Shown here: positions 43,696 through 51,514 of the stretch, piece by piece
Numbering within the stretch: position 1 is the first letter of the stretch
Layout of the letters: each line of letters starts with the position of its first letter
Source of the DNA: Kitasatospora papulosa
GTDB lineage: Bacteria > Actinomycetota > Actinomycetes > Streptomycetales > Streptomycetaceae
Length of the DNA: 64,000 nt
NCBI RefSeq assembly: GCF_000717245.1
Contig: NZ_JNYQ01000004.1
Coordinates: 62,001 to 126,000, forward strand
Direction of reading: 5' to 3'
The notes under the pieces: generated by a model
The model's input: only the letters and a program-made list of their open reading frames with translations
Told to the model about the DNA's origin: nothing
The model's database searches: none
Position numbers and translations under genes: made by a program

Positions 43696-44385
43696 TCAGC
43701 GGCCGGGGCGGACCGTCAGGTCGTTGATCTCGGCGTCGCGCGGCAGATCGAGTGCCAGCAGGATCGTGGTGGCGACGGACTCCGGGTCGATCCAGCGCGA
43801 GGCGTCGTACTCCTTGCCCTCCTGCTGGTGGACCTTGGCCTGCATGGGGCTGGCGGTGCGGCCCGGGTAGACGGAGGTGACCCTGACGCCGTTGCCGTGC
43901 TCCTCGTGGCGCAGGGAGTCGGCGAGTGCCTTGAGCCCGTGCTTGCTGGCGGCGTACGCGCCCCACTGGGCGTGGGCCGCGAGCCCCGCCCCGGAGTTCA
44001 CGAAGACGACGTGGCCCTGCGCGACGCGCAGCTGCGGCAGCATCAGACGCGTCAGCTCGGCCGGGGAGACCAGATTGGCGTTGAGCTGGTGGTGCCAGGC
44101 CTTGGGGGTCAGGTCACCGACCGTGCCGAGTTCGACGACCCCCGCGATGTGCAGCAGCGAGTCGAGGTGCTCGGGCATCGGCTGGTGGCCGAAAGCCCAG
44201 GAGAGCCGGTCGGGGTTGCCGAGGTCGCCGACGAGCGTGCGGGCCCCGGGGTGGAGTGCGGCCAGTTCCTTGGCACGTCCGGCGTCGCGGGCCAGCAGCA
44301 CGAGGTCGTCGCCGCGCTCCAGGAGGCGGCGGGCGACGGCGGCGCCGATGCCGGAGCCGGCACCGGTGATGAGGTGTGTAGGCAT
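43696..44385 (-). CDS. SDR family oxidoreductase
   Basis: The 229-residue short-chain dehydrogenase has the cofactor motif TGAGSGIGAAVARRLLERGD at residue 7, the LHIAGVVELG (NAG-type) stretch, Ser in VNSGAGLAAHA and the catalytic pair YAASK. The C-terminal VYPGRTASPM fits the classical type. The ATG at 44385 is the family start. The substrate is unknown. It lies between a LOG-family gene and the MetE-C-like gene, all on the minus strand with short gaps. Confidence 0.9.
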   Translation of the reverse strand: MPTHLITGAGSGIGAAVARRLLERGDDLVLLARDAGRAKELAALHPGARTLVGDLGNPDRLSWAFGHQPMPEHLDSLLHIAGVVELGTVGDLTPKAWHHQLNANLVSPAELTRLMLPQLRVAQGHVVFVNSGAGLAAHAQWGAYAASKHGLKALADSLRHEEHGNGVRVTSVYPGRTASPMQAKVHQQEGKEYDASRWIDPESVATTILLALDLPRDAEINDLTVRPGR

Positions 44386-44460
44386 GCCCTCATGCTCGCA
44401 CCAGGGCGTCCCGGCATCGGAGCAGGCCTGCCGGTCGCCCCGGGGCCGGGGGCATCCCGG

Positions 44461-45000
44461 TCAGAGCAGGCCTGCCGACTCCTCCAGGTAGGCCAGCGCG
44501 CCGACAGCGTCCTTGGCGAAGAAGACCAGCTCGGTGAGGGGCAGTGGCAGGAAGCCCTCGTCCTCCATGCGCTGGAACTGCTGGCGCAGGCCGTCGTAGA
44601 ACCCCGCCGTGTTCAGCAGCACGACCGGCTTGGTGTGCTTGCCGTGCTTCTTCAGTTCCAGGATCTCCGTGGCCTCGTCGAGCGTGCCCGTGCCACCCAC
44701 CATGATCACGATCGCGTCGGACTTCTCCAGGAGCAGCGCCTTGCGCTCGGCCAGGTCCTTGGCGATCACCATCTCGTCGGCGTTCGTGCGCGCCTTGGCC
44801 GCCAGGAAGTCCACCGACACCCCCACGAGCCGGCCGCCGGACTCCTGGACGCCGTCGGCGACGACCTTCATCAGCCCGCTCTCCGACCCGCCCCAGACCA
44901 GGGTGTGCCCGCCCCTGCCCAGCAGCTCGGCGAACTCGCGGGCGGGCACGGTGTAGCGGTCGTCGAGGTCGGCGGCGGAGAGGAAGACGCAGATGTTCAT
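44461..45000 (-). CDS. LOG/TIGR00730-like Rossmann-fold protein
   Basis: The 179-residue protein resembles 'lysine decarboxylase-like' LOG proteins that hydrolyse nucleotide 5'-monophosphates (cytokinin activation). It shows the start MNICVFLSAADLDDRY, WGGSESGLMKVVADGV, the catalytic Arg context AERKALLLEKSD and the GGxGTxxE motif as VGGTGTLDEATE, where the usual Pro ahead of GG is Val. The start is ATG at 45000. The function is not certain, since most such proteins have no tested substrate. It is divergent from the DUF427 gene with 97 nt between starts. Confidence 0.85.
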   Translation of the reverse strand: MNICVFLSAADLDDRYTVPAREFAELLGRGGHTLVWGGSESGLMKVVADGVQESGGRLVGVSVDFLAAKARTNADEMVIAKDLAERKALLLEKSDAIVIMVGGTGTLDEATEILELKKHGKHTKPVVLLNTAGFYDGLRQQFQRMEDEGFLPLPLTELVFFAKDAVGALAYLEESAGLL

Positions 45001-45097
45001 ACGGACACCGTACGACCGCTCCCTGGTGCGGGGAGGAACCGGTACGGGAAGTGACCGGCACGGGAAGAAACCGGCCTTCCGCGGGGCTGAACCGGGT

Positions 45098-45433
45098 ATG
45101 ACCTCCCTCACCGGACACACCATCACCGTCGAACCCTCCACTGCACACGTGCGCGCGGTGCACGACGGGCAGGTGCTCGCCGAGAGCCGCCGCCCGCTGG
45201 TGCTGCGCGAGACGGGCTGTCCCGACCGCTACTACCTGCCGCCCGAGGATGTCCGTACGGAGCTGTTGTCACCCTCGGACACCCGTACGCACTGTCCGTT
45301 CAAGGGGGACGCATCGTACTGGTCACGGCCCGGAGCCGCGGACCTCGTCTGGGCCTACCCGGAGCCGAAGGAGGAGGTCGCGGCGATCAGGGACCACTTC
45401 TGCTTCTACGCCACGGACGTCGTGCCCGACTGA
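45098..45433 (+). CDS. DUF427 domain protein
   Basis: The 111-residue protein is a single DUF427 (NTP_transf_9) domain: VRAVHDGQVLAESRRPLVLR, then CPDRYYLPPEDVRTELL, THCPFKGDASYWS and the C-terminal WAYPEPKEEVAAIRDHFCFY. The family is common in actinobacteria and has no proven enzyme activity. The ATG at 45098 (MTSLTGHTITVEPS) is used; the longer frame to 44993 would overlap the divergent gene. An alpha/beta-hydrolase-like gene follows after 62 nt. Confidence 0.9.
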   Translation: MTSLTGHTITVEPSTAHVRAVHDGQVLAESRRPLVLRETGCPDRYYLPPEDVRTELLSPSDTRTHCPFKGDASYWSRPGAADLVWAYPEPKEEVAAIRDHFCFYATDVVPD

Positions 45434-45495
45434 CCGTCAGAAACATTTTCTCGCACCGGCGATGAGTTCCGGGCGGCCCGGCGGTCCACCCTCAC

Positions 45496-46299
45496 ATGGA
45501 CAAGACTCTCTCCCGTGACGGCACGTCGATCGCGTACCGCCGCCACGGCGACGGACCACCGGTCATCCTGGTCGGCGGGGCCCTGAGCACGGCGGCCGAC
45601 GAAGGGCCTCTGGCCGCCCTGCTGGCCCCTCGCTTCACGGTCCTCACGTACGACAGGCGGGGGCGCGGGGCGAGCGGAGATGGCGGTCCGTGGTCGCCGC
45701 GCCGCGAGATCGAGGACCTGGCGGCGATCGCGGCGGCGGCGGGCGGCCGCGTCTCGCTGTTCGGCATGCTGTCGGGTGGCGCGCTGGCCCTGGAGGCACA
45801 GGCCGCGGGGCTGCCCGTGGACCTGCTCGCGGTCTACCAGCCGCCGTACACCCCTGGGCCGGACGGCCTGCTGTACAAGTCACGCTGCACGGCGCTGCTG
45901 CACCGGCTGCTCGCGGAGGGCGACCGGGCCGGGGCGGTCGAGCTGTACCTGTCACAGACCGGGATCCCGGAGGAGACGGTCGCGCGCATGCGCCGGGCCC
46001 CGCTGTGGGCGGGCCTCGAAGCGGTGGCCCACACCCTCGCGTACGACGACGCCCTGCTGGGTGACGGCTCGGTGCCGGCGGCACGCCTCGCCTCCGTCAC
46101 CGCGCGCACGCTGGTCATGACGGGCGGCTTCAGCACCGAGGAGGCGCGGAGGACGAGCCTGGCTCTCGCGGCGGCGGTCCCGCGTGCCAGGCAGCGCACC
46201 CTGACCGGTCAGACCCGTGAGGTCGCGCCGCACGCGATCGCGCCGGTCCTGGCGGAGTTCTTCGCCCGGGAGGTGTTCGCGGGCCGGGCGGCCCGATGA
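45496..46299 (+). CDS. Alpha/beta-hydrolase fold protein, catalytic residues replaced
   Basis: The 267-residue protein follows the alpha/beta-hydrolase fold family common in Streptomyces (DGTSIAYRRHGDGPPVILVG, FTVLTYDRRGRGASGD, LAVYQPPY, WASV-like LASVTARTLVMTGG). At the nucleophile elbow, where relatives have FGHSSGG, it reads FGMLSGG, so Leu92 replaces Ser. Near the end, where relatives have GQTHxVAP, it reads GQTREVAP, so Arg241 replaces His. The VLDGG acid position reads VMTGG. The frame is otherwise intact and long, so it is likely a folded non-catalytic relative or one using other residues. Confidence 0.85.
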   Translation: MDKTLSRDGTSIAYRRHGDGPPVILVGGALSTAADEGPLAALLAPRFTVLTYDRRGRGASGDGGPWSPRREIEDLAAIAAAAGGRVSLFGMLSGGALALEAQAAGLPVDLLAVYQPPYTPGPDGLLYKSRCTALLHRLLAEGDRAGAVELYLSQTGIPEETVARMRRAPLWAGLEAVAHTLAYDDALLGDGSVPAARLASVTARTLVMTGGFSTEEARRTSLALAAAVPRARQRTLTGQTREVAPHAIAPVLAEFFAREVFAGRAAR

Positions 46300-46302
46300 C
46301 TT

Positions 46303-46345
46303 CGCGCGGGCCAGGTCCGTACAGGGGTCGGACCCGGCCCGCGCG
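46303..46345. terminator. Bidirectional terminator between convergent genes
   Basis: A 17-position stem (CGCGCGGGCC, one mismatch, GGTCCG, with their complements) and a 9-nt loop lie between the hydrolase-like gene and mnmA stop codons. Confidence 0.85.
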
Positions 46346-46361
46346 GACGGCCGGGCGGCCC

Positions 46362-47495
46362 TCAGCCGGCCGCGGCGGCCGTCTCGCGCCGCACCGTCGT
46401 CGCGATCGTCGCCGAGCCGACGACCCGCGTCCCGTCGTACAGCACGACCGCCTGGCCGGGCGCCACACCGCGCACCGGCTCGGTGAACGTGACGTGCAGG
46501 GTGCCGTCGGTCAGCTCCGCCGTCACCTCGGTCTCGCCCCCGTGGGCGCGGAGCTGCGCGGTGTACGTGCCGGGGCCGGAGGGGGCCGTGCCGCACCAGC
46601 GGGGCTTGATCGCGGTCAGCGCCGTGACGTCCAGGGCCTCCACCGGGCCGACCGTCACCGTGTTGTTCACCGGGGAGATGTCCAGGACGTAGCGCGGCTT
46701 GCCGTCGGGGGCCGGGTGGCCGATGCGCAGGCCCTTGCGCTGGCCGATGGTGAAGCCGAACGCGCCCTCGTGCGTGCCCACCTTCGCACCGGACTCGTCG
46801 AGGATGTCGCCCTCCGCCGGGCCGCCGAGGCGCCCTGCCAGGAAGCCCTGGGTGTCACCGTCCGCGATGAAGCAGATGTCGTGGCTGTCGGGCTTCTTCG
46901 CGACCGCCAGACCGCGTCGCTCGGCCTCGGCCCGGATCTCGTCCTTGGTGGTGAGGGTGTCGCCCAGCGGGAACATCGCGTGGGCGAGCTGCTTCTCGTC
47001 CAGGACGCCGAGGACGTAGCTCTGGTCCTTGGCCATGTCCGAGGCGCGGTGCATCTCGCGGGTGCCGTCGTCCTTCAGCACGACCGTGGCGTAGTGGCCG
47101 GTGCAGACCGCGTCGAAGCCGAGGGCCAGCGCCTTGTCGAGCAGGGCCGCGAACTTGATCTTCTCGTTGCAGCGCAGGCAGGGGTTGGGCGTGCGCCCGG
47201 CCTCGTACTCCGCGACGAAGTCGTCCACGACGTCCTCACGGAAGCGTTCCGCCAGGTCCCAGACGTAGAACGGGATGCCGATGACGTCCGCCGCACGGCG
47301 GGCGTCCCGGGAGTCCTCGATGGTGCAACAGCCGCGCGCGCCCGTACGGAAGGACTGCGGGTTCGCGGAGAGGGCGAGGTGCACACCGGTCACGTCGTGG
47401 CCTGCCTCGGCGGCTCGGGCCGCCGCGACGGCGGAGTCGACTCCGCCCGACATGGCGGCGAGCACGCGGAGGGGGCGCTGGGAGGTCTGAGTCAT
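46362..47495 (-). CDS. mnmA: tRNA-specific 2-thiouridylase
   Basis: The enzyme thiolates U34 of tRNA-Lys, -Glu and -Gln. The ATP pyrophosphatase P-loop AAMSGGVDSAVAAARAAE is near residue 15. The first catalytic Cys is in NPCLRCNEKIKFA and the second in DSHDICFIADGD. The GFTIGQRKGLRIG and PRYVLDISPVNNTV elements follow, then the C-terminal beta-barrel. The ATG at 47495 (MTQTSQRPLRVLAA) gives 377 residues. The cysteine desulfurase gene just upstream on the same strand may supply the sulfur; a Tat-exported amidase gene on the other strand separates them. Confidence 0.95.
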   Translation of the reverse strand: MTQTSQRPLRVLAAMSGGVDSAVAAARAAEAGHDVTGVHLALSANPQSFRTGARGCCTIEDSRDARRAADVIGIPFYVWDLAERFREDVVDDFVAEYEAGRTPNPCLRCNEKIKFAALLDKALALGFDAVCTGHYATVVLKDDGTREMHRASDMAKDQSYVLGVLDEKQLAHAMFPLGDTLTTKDEIRAEAERRGLAVAKKPDSHDICFIADGDTQGFLAGRLGGPAEGDILDESGAKVGTHEGAFGFTIGQRKGLRIGHPAPDGKPRYVLDISPVNNTVTVGPVEALDVTALTAIKPRWCGTAPSGPGTYTAQLRAHGGETEVTAELTDGTLHVTFTEPVRGVAPGQAVVLYDGTRVVGSATIATTVRRETAAAAG

Positions 47496-47547
47496 AGCCC
47501 GTCCAGAGTACGGGGCCCCGGGAACCGAATGCTCTCGGATAAGCGTT

Positions 47548-48249
47548 GTGGAGCACATGGGGAACAATCGGAGTGCCGGATCACGGGGCAAAGGCCCTGG
47601 TCACGGCATCAGTCGCCGCACGCTGCTGATCGGCGGCGGCGCGGTCGCGGCCGCGGGCACGGCAGCTCTGGCGGCCGACGAGGTGCGGCACCTCTGGTGG
47701 CGGGTGCCGGGCGTCGAGAAGCCCCGCAAGGAGGGTGAGCTGGACTACGCCCCGGCGCGGTGGATCGCGGCCTCCGAGGCGAACTGGCGGCGGGCCGACC
47801 GCCCCGACGACTACGGCGTGGACCGGGTGATCGTCCATGTCACGCAGGGCAGCTACGCCAGCGCGGTCAAGGTCTTCCAGGACCCGGCGCACCAGGCGGC
47901 GACGCACTACATCGTCGGGCAGAACGGCCGCGTGACCCAGATGATCCGCGAGCTGGACGTGGCGTACCACGCGGGCAACCGCTCGTTCAACGAACGCAGC
48001 GTGGGTATCGAGCACGAGGGCTTCGTGGACCGCCCGCAGGACTTCACGAAGGCGATGTACACGGCCTCCGCGGAGCTGACGGCGGCGATATGCAAGCGGT
48101 ACGGCATCCCGATGGACCGCGAGCACATCATCGGCCACGTCGAGGTCCCCGGCACGGACCACACCGACCCCGGGCCGCACTGGGACTGGCCCCGCTACAT
48201 GAAGCTGGTGCGCGCGGCGTCCACGGGCGGCGGGACGCGGGCTAGCTGA
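47548..48249 (+). CDS. Tat-exported N-acetylmuramoyl-L-alanine amidase
   Basis: The 233-residue protein has a twin-arginine signal (ISRRTLLIGGGAVAAAGTAA, Tat type, followed by LAADEV) and an amidase_2 (PGRP-like) domain: RVIVHVTQGSYASAVKVFQD with the first zinc His, THYIVGQNGRVTQMI, GNRSFNERSVGIEHEGF and HIIGHVEVPGTDHTDPGPHW with later ligands. It probably cuts cell-wall peptidoglycan. GTG 47548 or the ATG at 47557 may start it. It is divergent from mnmA by 52 nt and overlaps the cysteine desulfurase gene's 3' end by 8 nt. Confidence 0.9.
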   Translation: MEHMGNNRSAGSRGKGPGHGISRRTLLIGGGAVAAAGTAALAADEVRHLWWRVPGVEKPRKEGELDYAPARWIAASEANWRRADRPDDYGVDRVIVHVTQGSYASAVKVFQDPAHQAATHYIVGQNGRVTQMIRELDVAYHAGNRSFNERSVGIEHEGFVDRPQDFTKAMYTASAELTAAICKRYGIPMDREHIIGHVEVPGTDHTDPGPHWDWPRYMKLVRAASTGGGTRAS

Positions 48250-49411
48250 GCCCGGCGGTCCTGGCCCGGTCGACGGCGGGGCCGATCGCCCGGGCCAGGT
48301 CGTGCACGTCCTGGACGGTCGAGGTGTGGCCGAGCGAGAAGCGCAGCGTGCCGCGCGCCAGGTCGGGGTCGGTGCCGGTGGCCAGCAGCACATGGCTGGG
48401 CTGCGCGATGCCCGCGGTGCACGCGGACCCCGTGGAGCAGGCGATGCCCTGGGCGTCGAGCAGCAGCAGGAGGGAGTCGCCCTCGCAGCCCGGGAAGGTG
48501 AAGTGGGCGTTGGCGGGGAGCCGGCCGCCCGGAGCCGGGTCGCCTCCGAGGAGGGCGTCGGGGACGGCCTCCAGGACGGCGGCGGCCAGCTCGTCCCGGA
48601 GTGCGCCGACCTCGCGGGCGAAGGCCTCGCGTCCCTCGGCGGCGTGCCGTCCGGCCACGGCGAACGCGGCCACGGCGGGCACGTCGAGCGTGCCGGAGCG
48701 CACGTGCCGCTCCTGTCCGCCGCCGTGCAGGACGGGTACGGGTGTCTGGTCGCGCCCGAGCAGCAGCGCGCCGATACCGAACGGGCCGCCGATCTTGTGC
48801 GCGCTGACCGTCATCGCGGCGAGCCCGGAACGGGCGAAGTCGACCTCCAGCTGGCCGAACGCCTGCACCGCGTCGGCGTGCATGGGGACACCGAACTCGT
48901 CGGCGACCTCGGCGAGTTCACGTATCGGCATGATGGTGCCGATTTCGTTGTTGGCCCACATCACGGTGATGAGCGCGACGTCGTCCGGGTTGCGGAGGAG
49001 CGCCTCCCGCAGGGCGTCCGGGTGCACCCGCCCGTACGCGTCGACGGGGAGGTAGTCGACCGTGGCGCCCTCGTGTTCCGCCAGCCAGTCCACGGCGTCG
49101 AGGACGGCGTGGTGCTCCACGGGACTGGCCAGGACCCGGGTGCGCCGGGGGTCGGCGTCGCGCCGGGACCAGTAGAGGCCCTTCACGGCGAGGTTGTCGG
49201 CCTCGGTGCCGCCCGAGGTCAGGACCACCTCGCTGGGGCGTGCGCCGAGCGCTTCGGCAAGGGTCTCTCTGGACTCCTCGACGGTACGGCGGGCCCGGCG
49301 CCCGGCAGCGTGCAGGGAGGACGCGTTACCGGTGACGGCGAGCTGCGCGGTCATCGCCGCGATCGCCTCCGGAAGCATCGGCGTGGTCGCGGCGTGGTCG
49401 AGGTAGGCCAT
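48242..49411 (-). CDS. Cysteine desulfurase (NifS/IscS type)
   Basis: This PLP enzyme takes sulfur from cysteine. It opens MAYLDHAATTPMLPEAIAAM and shows the family set TSGGTEADNLAVKG, VEHHAVLDAV, the PLP Lys in VSAHKIGGPFGIGAL, and the active-site Cys loop ACSTGSACTAGIAQPSHVL. The 389-residue length fits. The ATG at 49411 is the family start. No iscU/nifU gene is nearby; mnmA is the next gene on the same strand, which fits sulfur supply for tRNA thiolation (inference). Its 3' end overlaps the amidase gene's 3' end by 8 nt. Confidence 0.93.
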   Translation of the reverse strand: MAYLDHAATTPMLPEAIAAMTAQLAVTGNASSLHAAGRRARRTVEESRETLAEALGARPSEVVLTSGGTEADNLAVKGLYWSRRDADPRRTRVLASPVEHHAVLDAVDWLAEHEGATVDYLPVDAYGRVHPDALREALLRNPDDVALITVMWANNEIGTIMPIRELAEVADEFGVPMHADAVQAFGQLEVDFARSGLAAMTVSAHKIGGPFGIGALLLGRDQTPVPVLHGGGQERHVRSGTLDVPAVAAFAVAGRHAAEGREAFAREVGALRDELAAAVLEAVPDALLGGDPAPGGRLPANAHFTFPGCEGDSLLLLLDAQGIACSTGSACTAGIAQPSHVLLATGTDPDLARGTLRFSLGHTSTVQDVHDLARAIGPAVDRARTAGLS

Positions 49412-49468
49412 GGTGGTGACGATTCTACGAGTCCGTGGCGCGGGGTGTGCCGTGGGCGGCGCCCGGCG

Positions 49469-49504
49469 CCCCCGGCTCCGGTCCGTCACGGCCGGGGGGG
49501 GGGG
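49469..49504 (-). terminator. Hairpin with an 11-G run between kinase and desulfurase genes
   Basis: The arms CCCCCGGC (49469-49476) and GCCGGGGG (49491-49498) form a stem; the second arm runs into eleven consecutive G (49494-49504). It lies between the kinase gene's stop and the start of the cysteine desulfurase gene, a plausible place for a terminator. Confidence 0.5.
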
Positions 49505-49543
49505 AGCACCGGCCCCGGTCACACCCGCGGCTCCTCGCGGCGC

Positions 49544-51367
49544 TCAGAGGGCCGTCCAGCGCTGCGACGCCGCTCCGGAGCAGCCGCTCGCCGCGAGGCC
49601 GCCGTTCCCCACTCCGAGGCAGCCGCCGGTGCCGACGCTCACCAGCGTGCCTCCCGCCCCCGCGCGCCAGCGGCGTGAGGCGTCCTCGTTGCACGAGAGC
49701 AGCAGGATCCCCCCGGCGCCCGCGGTGAGGCACGTCCTACCCGACTCGTGGACGAGCTGGAAGGCCCCGCCGGACACGGCCCGGACGCCCCAGACGGAAC
49801 CGGACCCGTCGCAGTCCCCGGTGGTCGGGTAGCCGTTGAACGCGCCGACGAGACACTTGCCGTTGCCGCCGTTGCGATAGCGGTGGTTCCCGGCGGGTGC
49901 GGTGCCCCCGGAGCCGGCCCCGCCGGACGCGGTGAACCCGCCCGAGGAGCCGGACCCGCCGGAGGCGGCGGAGCCGGACCCGCCCGAGGAGCCGGAGCCG
50001 CCCGACGTACCCGAGCCGCCCGCCGCACCGGATCCACCGGAGCCGTCCTGGGGACCGCCCGCCGTGCCGCCGGTTCCCGGGGCCGGAGCGGAAGCGCGGC
50101 CGGCGGGCTCGTCCGCCCTCCCCGCGTCCTCGTCCTCGTCGCCCTTCTCCCCGTCCGTCGGCGACTTCCCCGGTGACGCGGAGCCGGACGGACTCGCACC
50201 CGAGGAGGAGACTCCGGGAACGGCCGGGGCGGAGGAACCGGCCGACGGCCCGCCGGCCATGTGGTCGTCCGCGCCGAAGGTGTAGGGCAGCAGCTGGAAG
50301 GCGAGCGTCGCTCCGCCCACGGCCACGACGACCGGTACGACGGCGAAGAGGACGCGGGTGCGCCGCCTCCGCTCGGACGTCGGGCGGGCCTCGGCCTTCC
50401 GCCCCAGCCGCAGAGTCTCCACGGACGGGGGCGGGGGCAGCTCGATCTCCTGGACGTGGGCCGCGAAGGCGGCCTTCGCCACGAGGTCGCCCCTGATGGA
50501 GTCCGGCCACAAAGGGGCCGCGAAGGGCCCGTGCTCCGTGGCCCGCCGCACCAGTTCGGACGCCGTGGGACGTGCCTCGGCGTCCTTGTCGAGACAGGCG
50601 GCGACGACATCGGCGAGCGCGGGGTCGAGCGTGCGCACCGCTTCGAGGTCGGGCTGCTCGTGCACGATGCGGTAGAGCACCGCGGGCCCGGACTCCTCGC
50701 CGAAGGGCGGGCTGCCGCCGGCCGCGTAGGCGATGACCGAACCCAGGGCGAACACGTCGGCGGCGCCGGTCAGGTCACGCTTCGTCGTGGCCTGTTCGGG
50801 AGCCATGTAGGCGGGGGTACCGACCACCATGCCGCTTCTGGTCAGCTGGCTCTGGTCCGTGGCACGGGCCACACCGAAGTCGATGACCGTGGCGCCCTCG
50901 ACCGTCAGCATGACGTTCGACGGCTTGAGATCCCGGTGCACCATGCCGAGGCCGTGCACCGGGACCAGTCCCTTGGCGGCCTCACGCAACAGCAGCCACA
51001 CGGCTTCCGCGGGCAGCGGCCTCTTGTGCCGCGCGAGCGCCTCGCTCAGGGTGAGCCCGGGGACGTACGCCGTGGCGAGCCACGGCGGCCTCGCGTCGCG
51101 GTCGCTGGCGATCAGCGGGGCGGTGGCCTCCGCGGGAAGCCGGGCGAGGTTGTCCAGCTCGTGCCCGAAGCGGCGGACGAAGTCCTGGTCCTCACCCGCG
51201 ATCGAGGGCAGCACCTGCTTGACCGCGACCCACCGCCCCTCGTGGACGCCGAGGTAGACACGGCCCATCCCGCCGGCGCCGAGCCGGCCTGCGAGCGGAA
51301 TCCCGCCGATCTGCCCGGGATCATCCGCCTCCAGCGGCCTGGCTCCGCTGCCCTTCAGGTCCGGCAC
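49544..51367 (-). CDS. Transmembrane Ser/Thr protein kinase with C-terminal lectin-like domain
   Basis: The protein of about 607 residues has an N-terminal Hanks-type kinase domain: glycine loop LGAGGMGRVYLG, catalytic Lys in WVAVKQ, HRDLKPSN, DFG in VIDFGVAR and the APE in YMAPEQ. A basic stretch and one membrane segment (about residues 340-360) follow, then a long linker of Ser/Pro/Asp/Glu and Gly-Ser repeats, and a C-terminal ~120 residues resembling a ricin-B lectin (SRRWRAG, SQRWTAL near-QxW motifs, Cys pairs). The outside part may sense sugars or wall fragments (inference). The GTG at 51367 has GGGAGA eight nt ahead. Confidence 0.9.
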   Translation of the reverse strand: MPDLKGSGARPLEADDPGQIGGIPLAGRLGAGGMGRVYLGVHEGRWVAVKQVLPSIAGEDQDFVRRFGHELDNLARLPAEATAPLIASDRDARPPWLATAYVPGLTLSEALARHKRPLPAEAVWLLLREAAKGLVPVHGLGMVHRDLKPSNVMLTVEGATVIDFGVARATDQSQLTRSGMVVGTPAYMAPEQATTKRDLTGAADVFALGSVIAYAAGGSPPFGEESGPAVLYRIVHEQPDLEAVRTLDPALADVVAACLDKDAEARPTASELVRRATEHGPFAAPLWPDSIRGDLVAKAAFAAHVQEIELPPPPSVETLRLGRKAEARPTSERRRRTRVLFAVVPVVVAVGGATLAFQLLPYTFGADDHMAGGPSAGSSAPAVPGVSSSGASPSGSASPGKSPTDGEKGDEDEDAGRADEPAGRASAPAPGTGGTAGGPQDGSGGSGAAGGSGTSGGSGSSGGSGSAASGGSGSSGGFTASGGAGSGGTAPAGNHRYRNGGNGKCLVGAFNGYPTTGDCDGSGSVWGVRAVSGGAFQLVHESGRTCLTAGAGGILLLSCNEDASRRWRAGAGGTLVSVGTGGCLGVGNGGLAASGCSGAASQRWTAL

Positions 51368-51514
51368 GCCCACACTCTCCCCCGTGACACGTCACATGCG
51401 TTCCTCGGGAAGTCTGACCAGTGGATACTGGAAGCGGAAGCGTCTTCTAGAAAATCACTCCAGAAATTCACCGCGGAAGAGACCCGCCTCACGAACCACA
51501 GGGACGGCCACTCG

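Noticed and set aside
44390..44470. A repeated GAGCAGGCCTGCCG stretch at 44423 and 44464 as an attachment site or mobile-element trace
   Set aside because: One copy lies in the 3' end of the LOG-family gene and the other in the short gap after it; no integrase or other mobile gene is near, so a local duplication is enough.
49900..50060. Tandem repeats in the kinase gene as a repeat array or CRISPR
   Set aside because: The short GGC/TCC-rich repeats encode a Gly-Ser linker in the reading frame of the kinase; there are no spacers.
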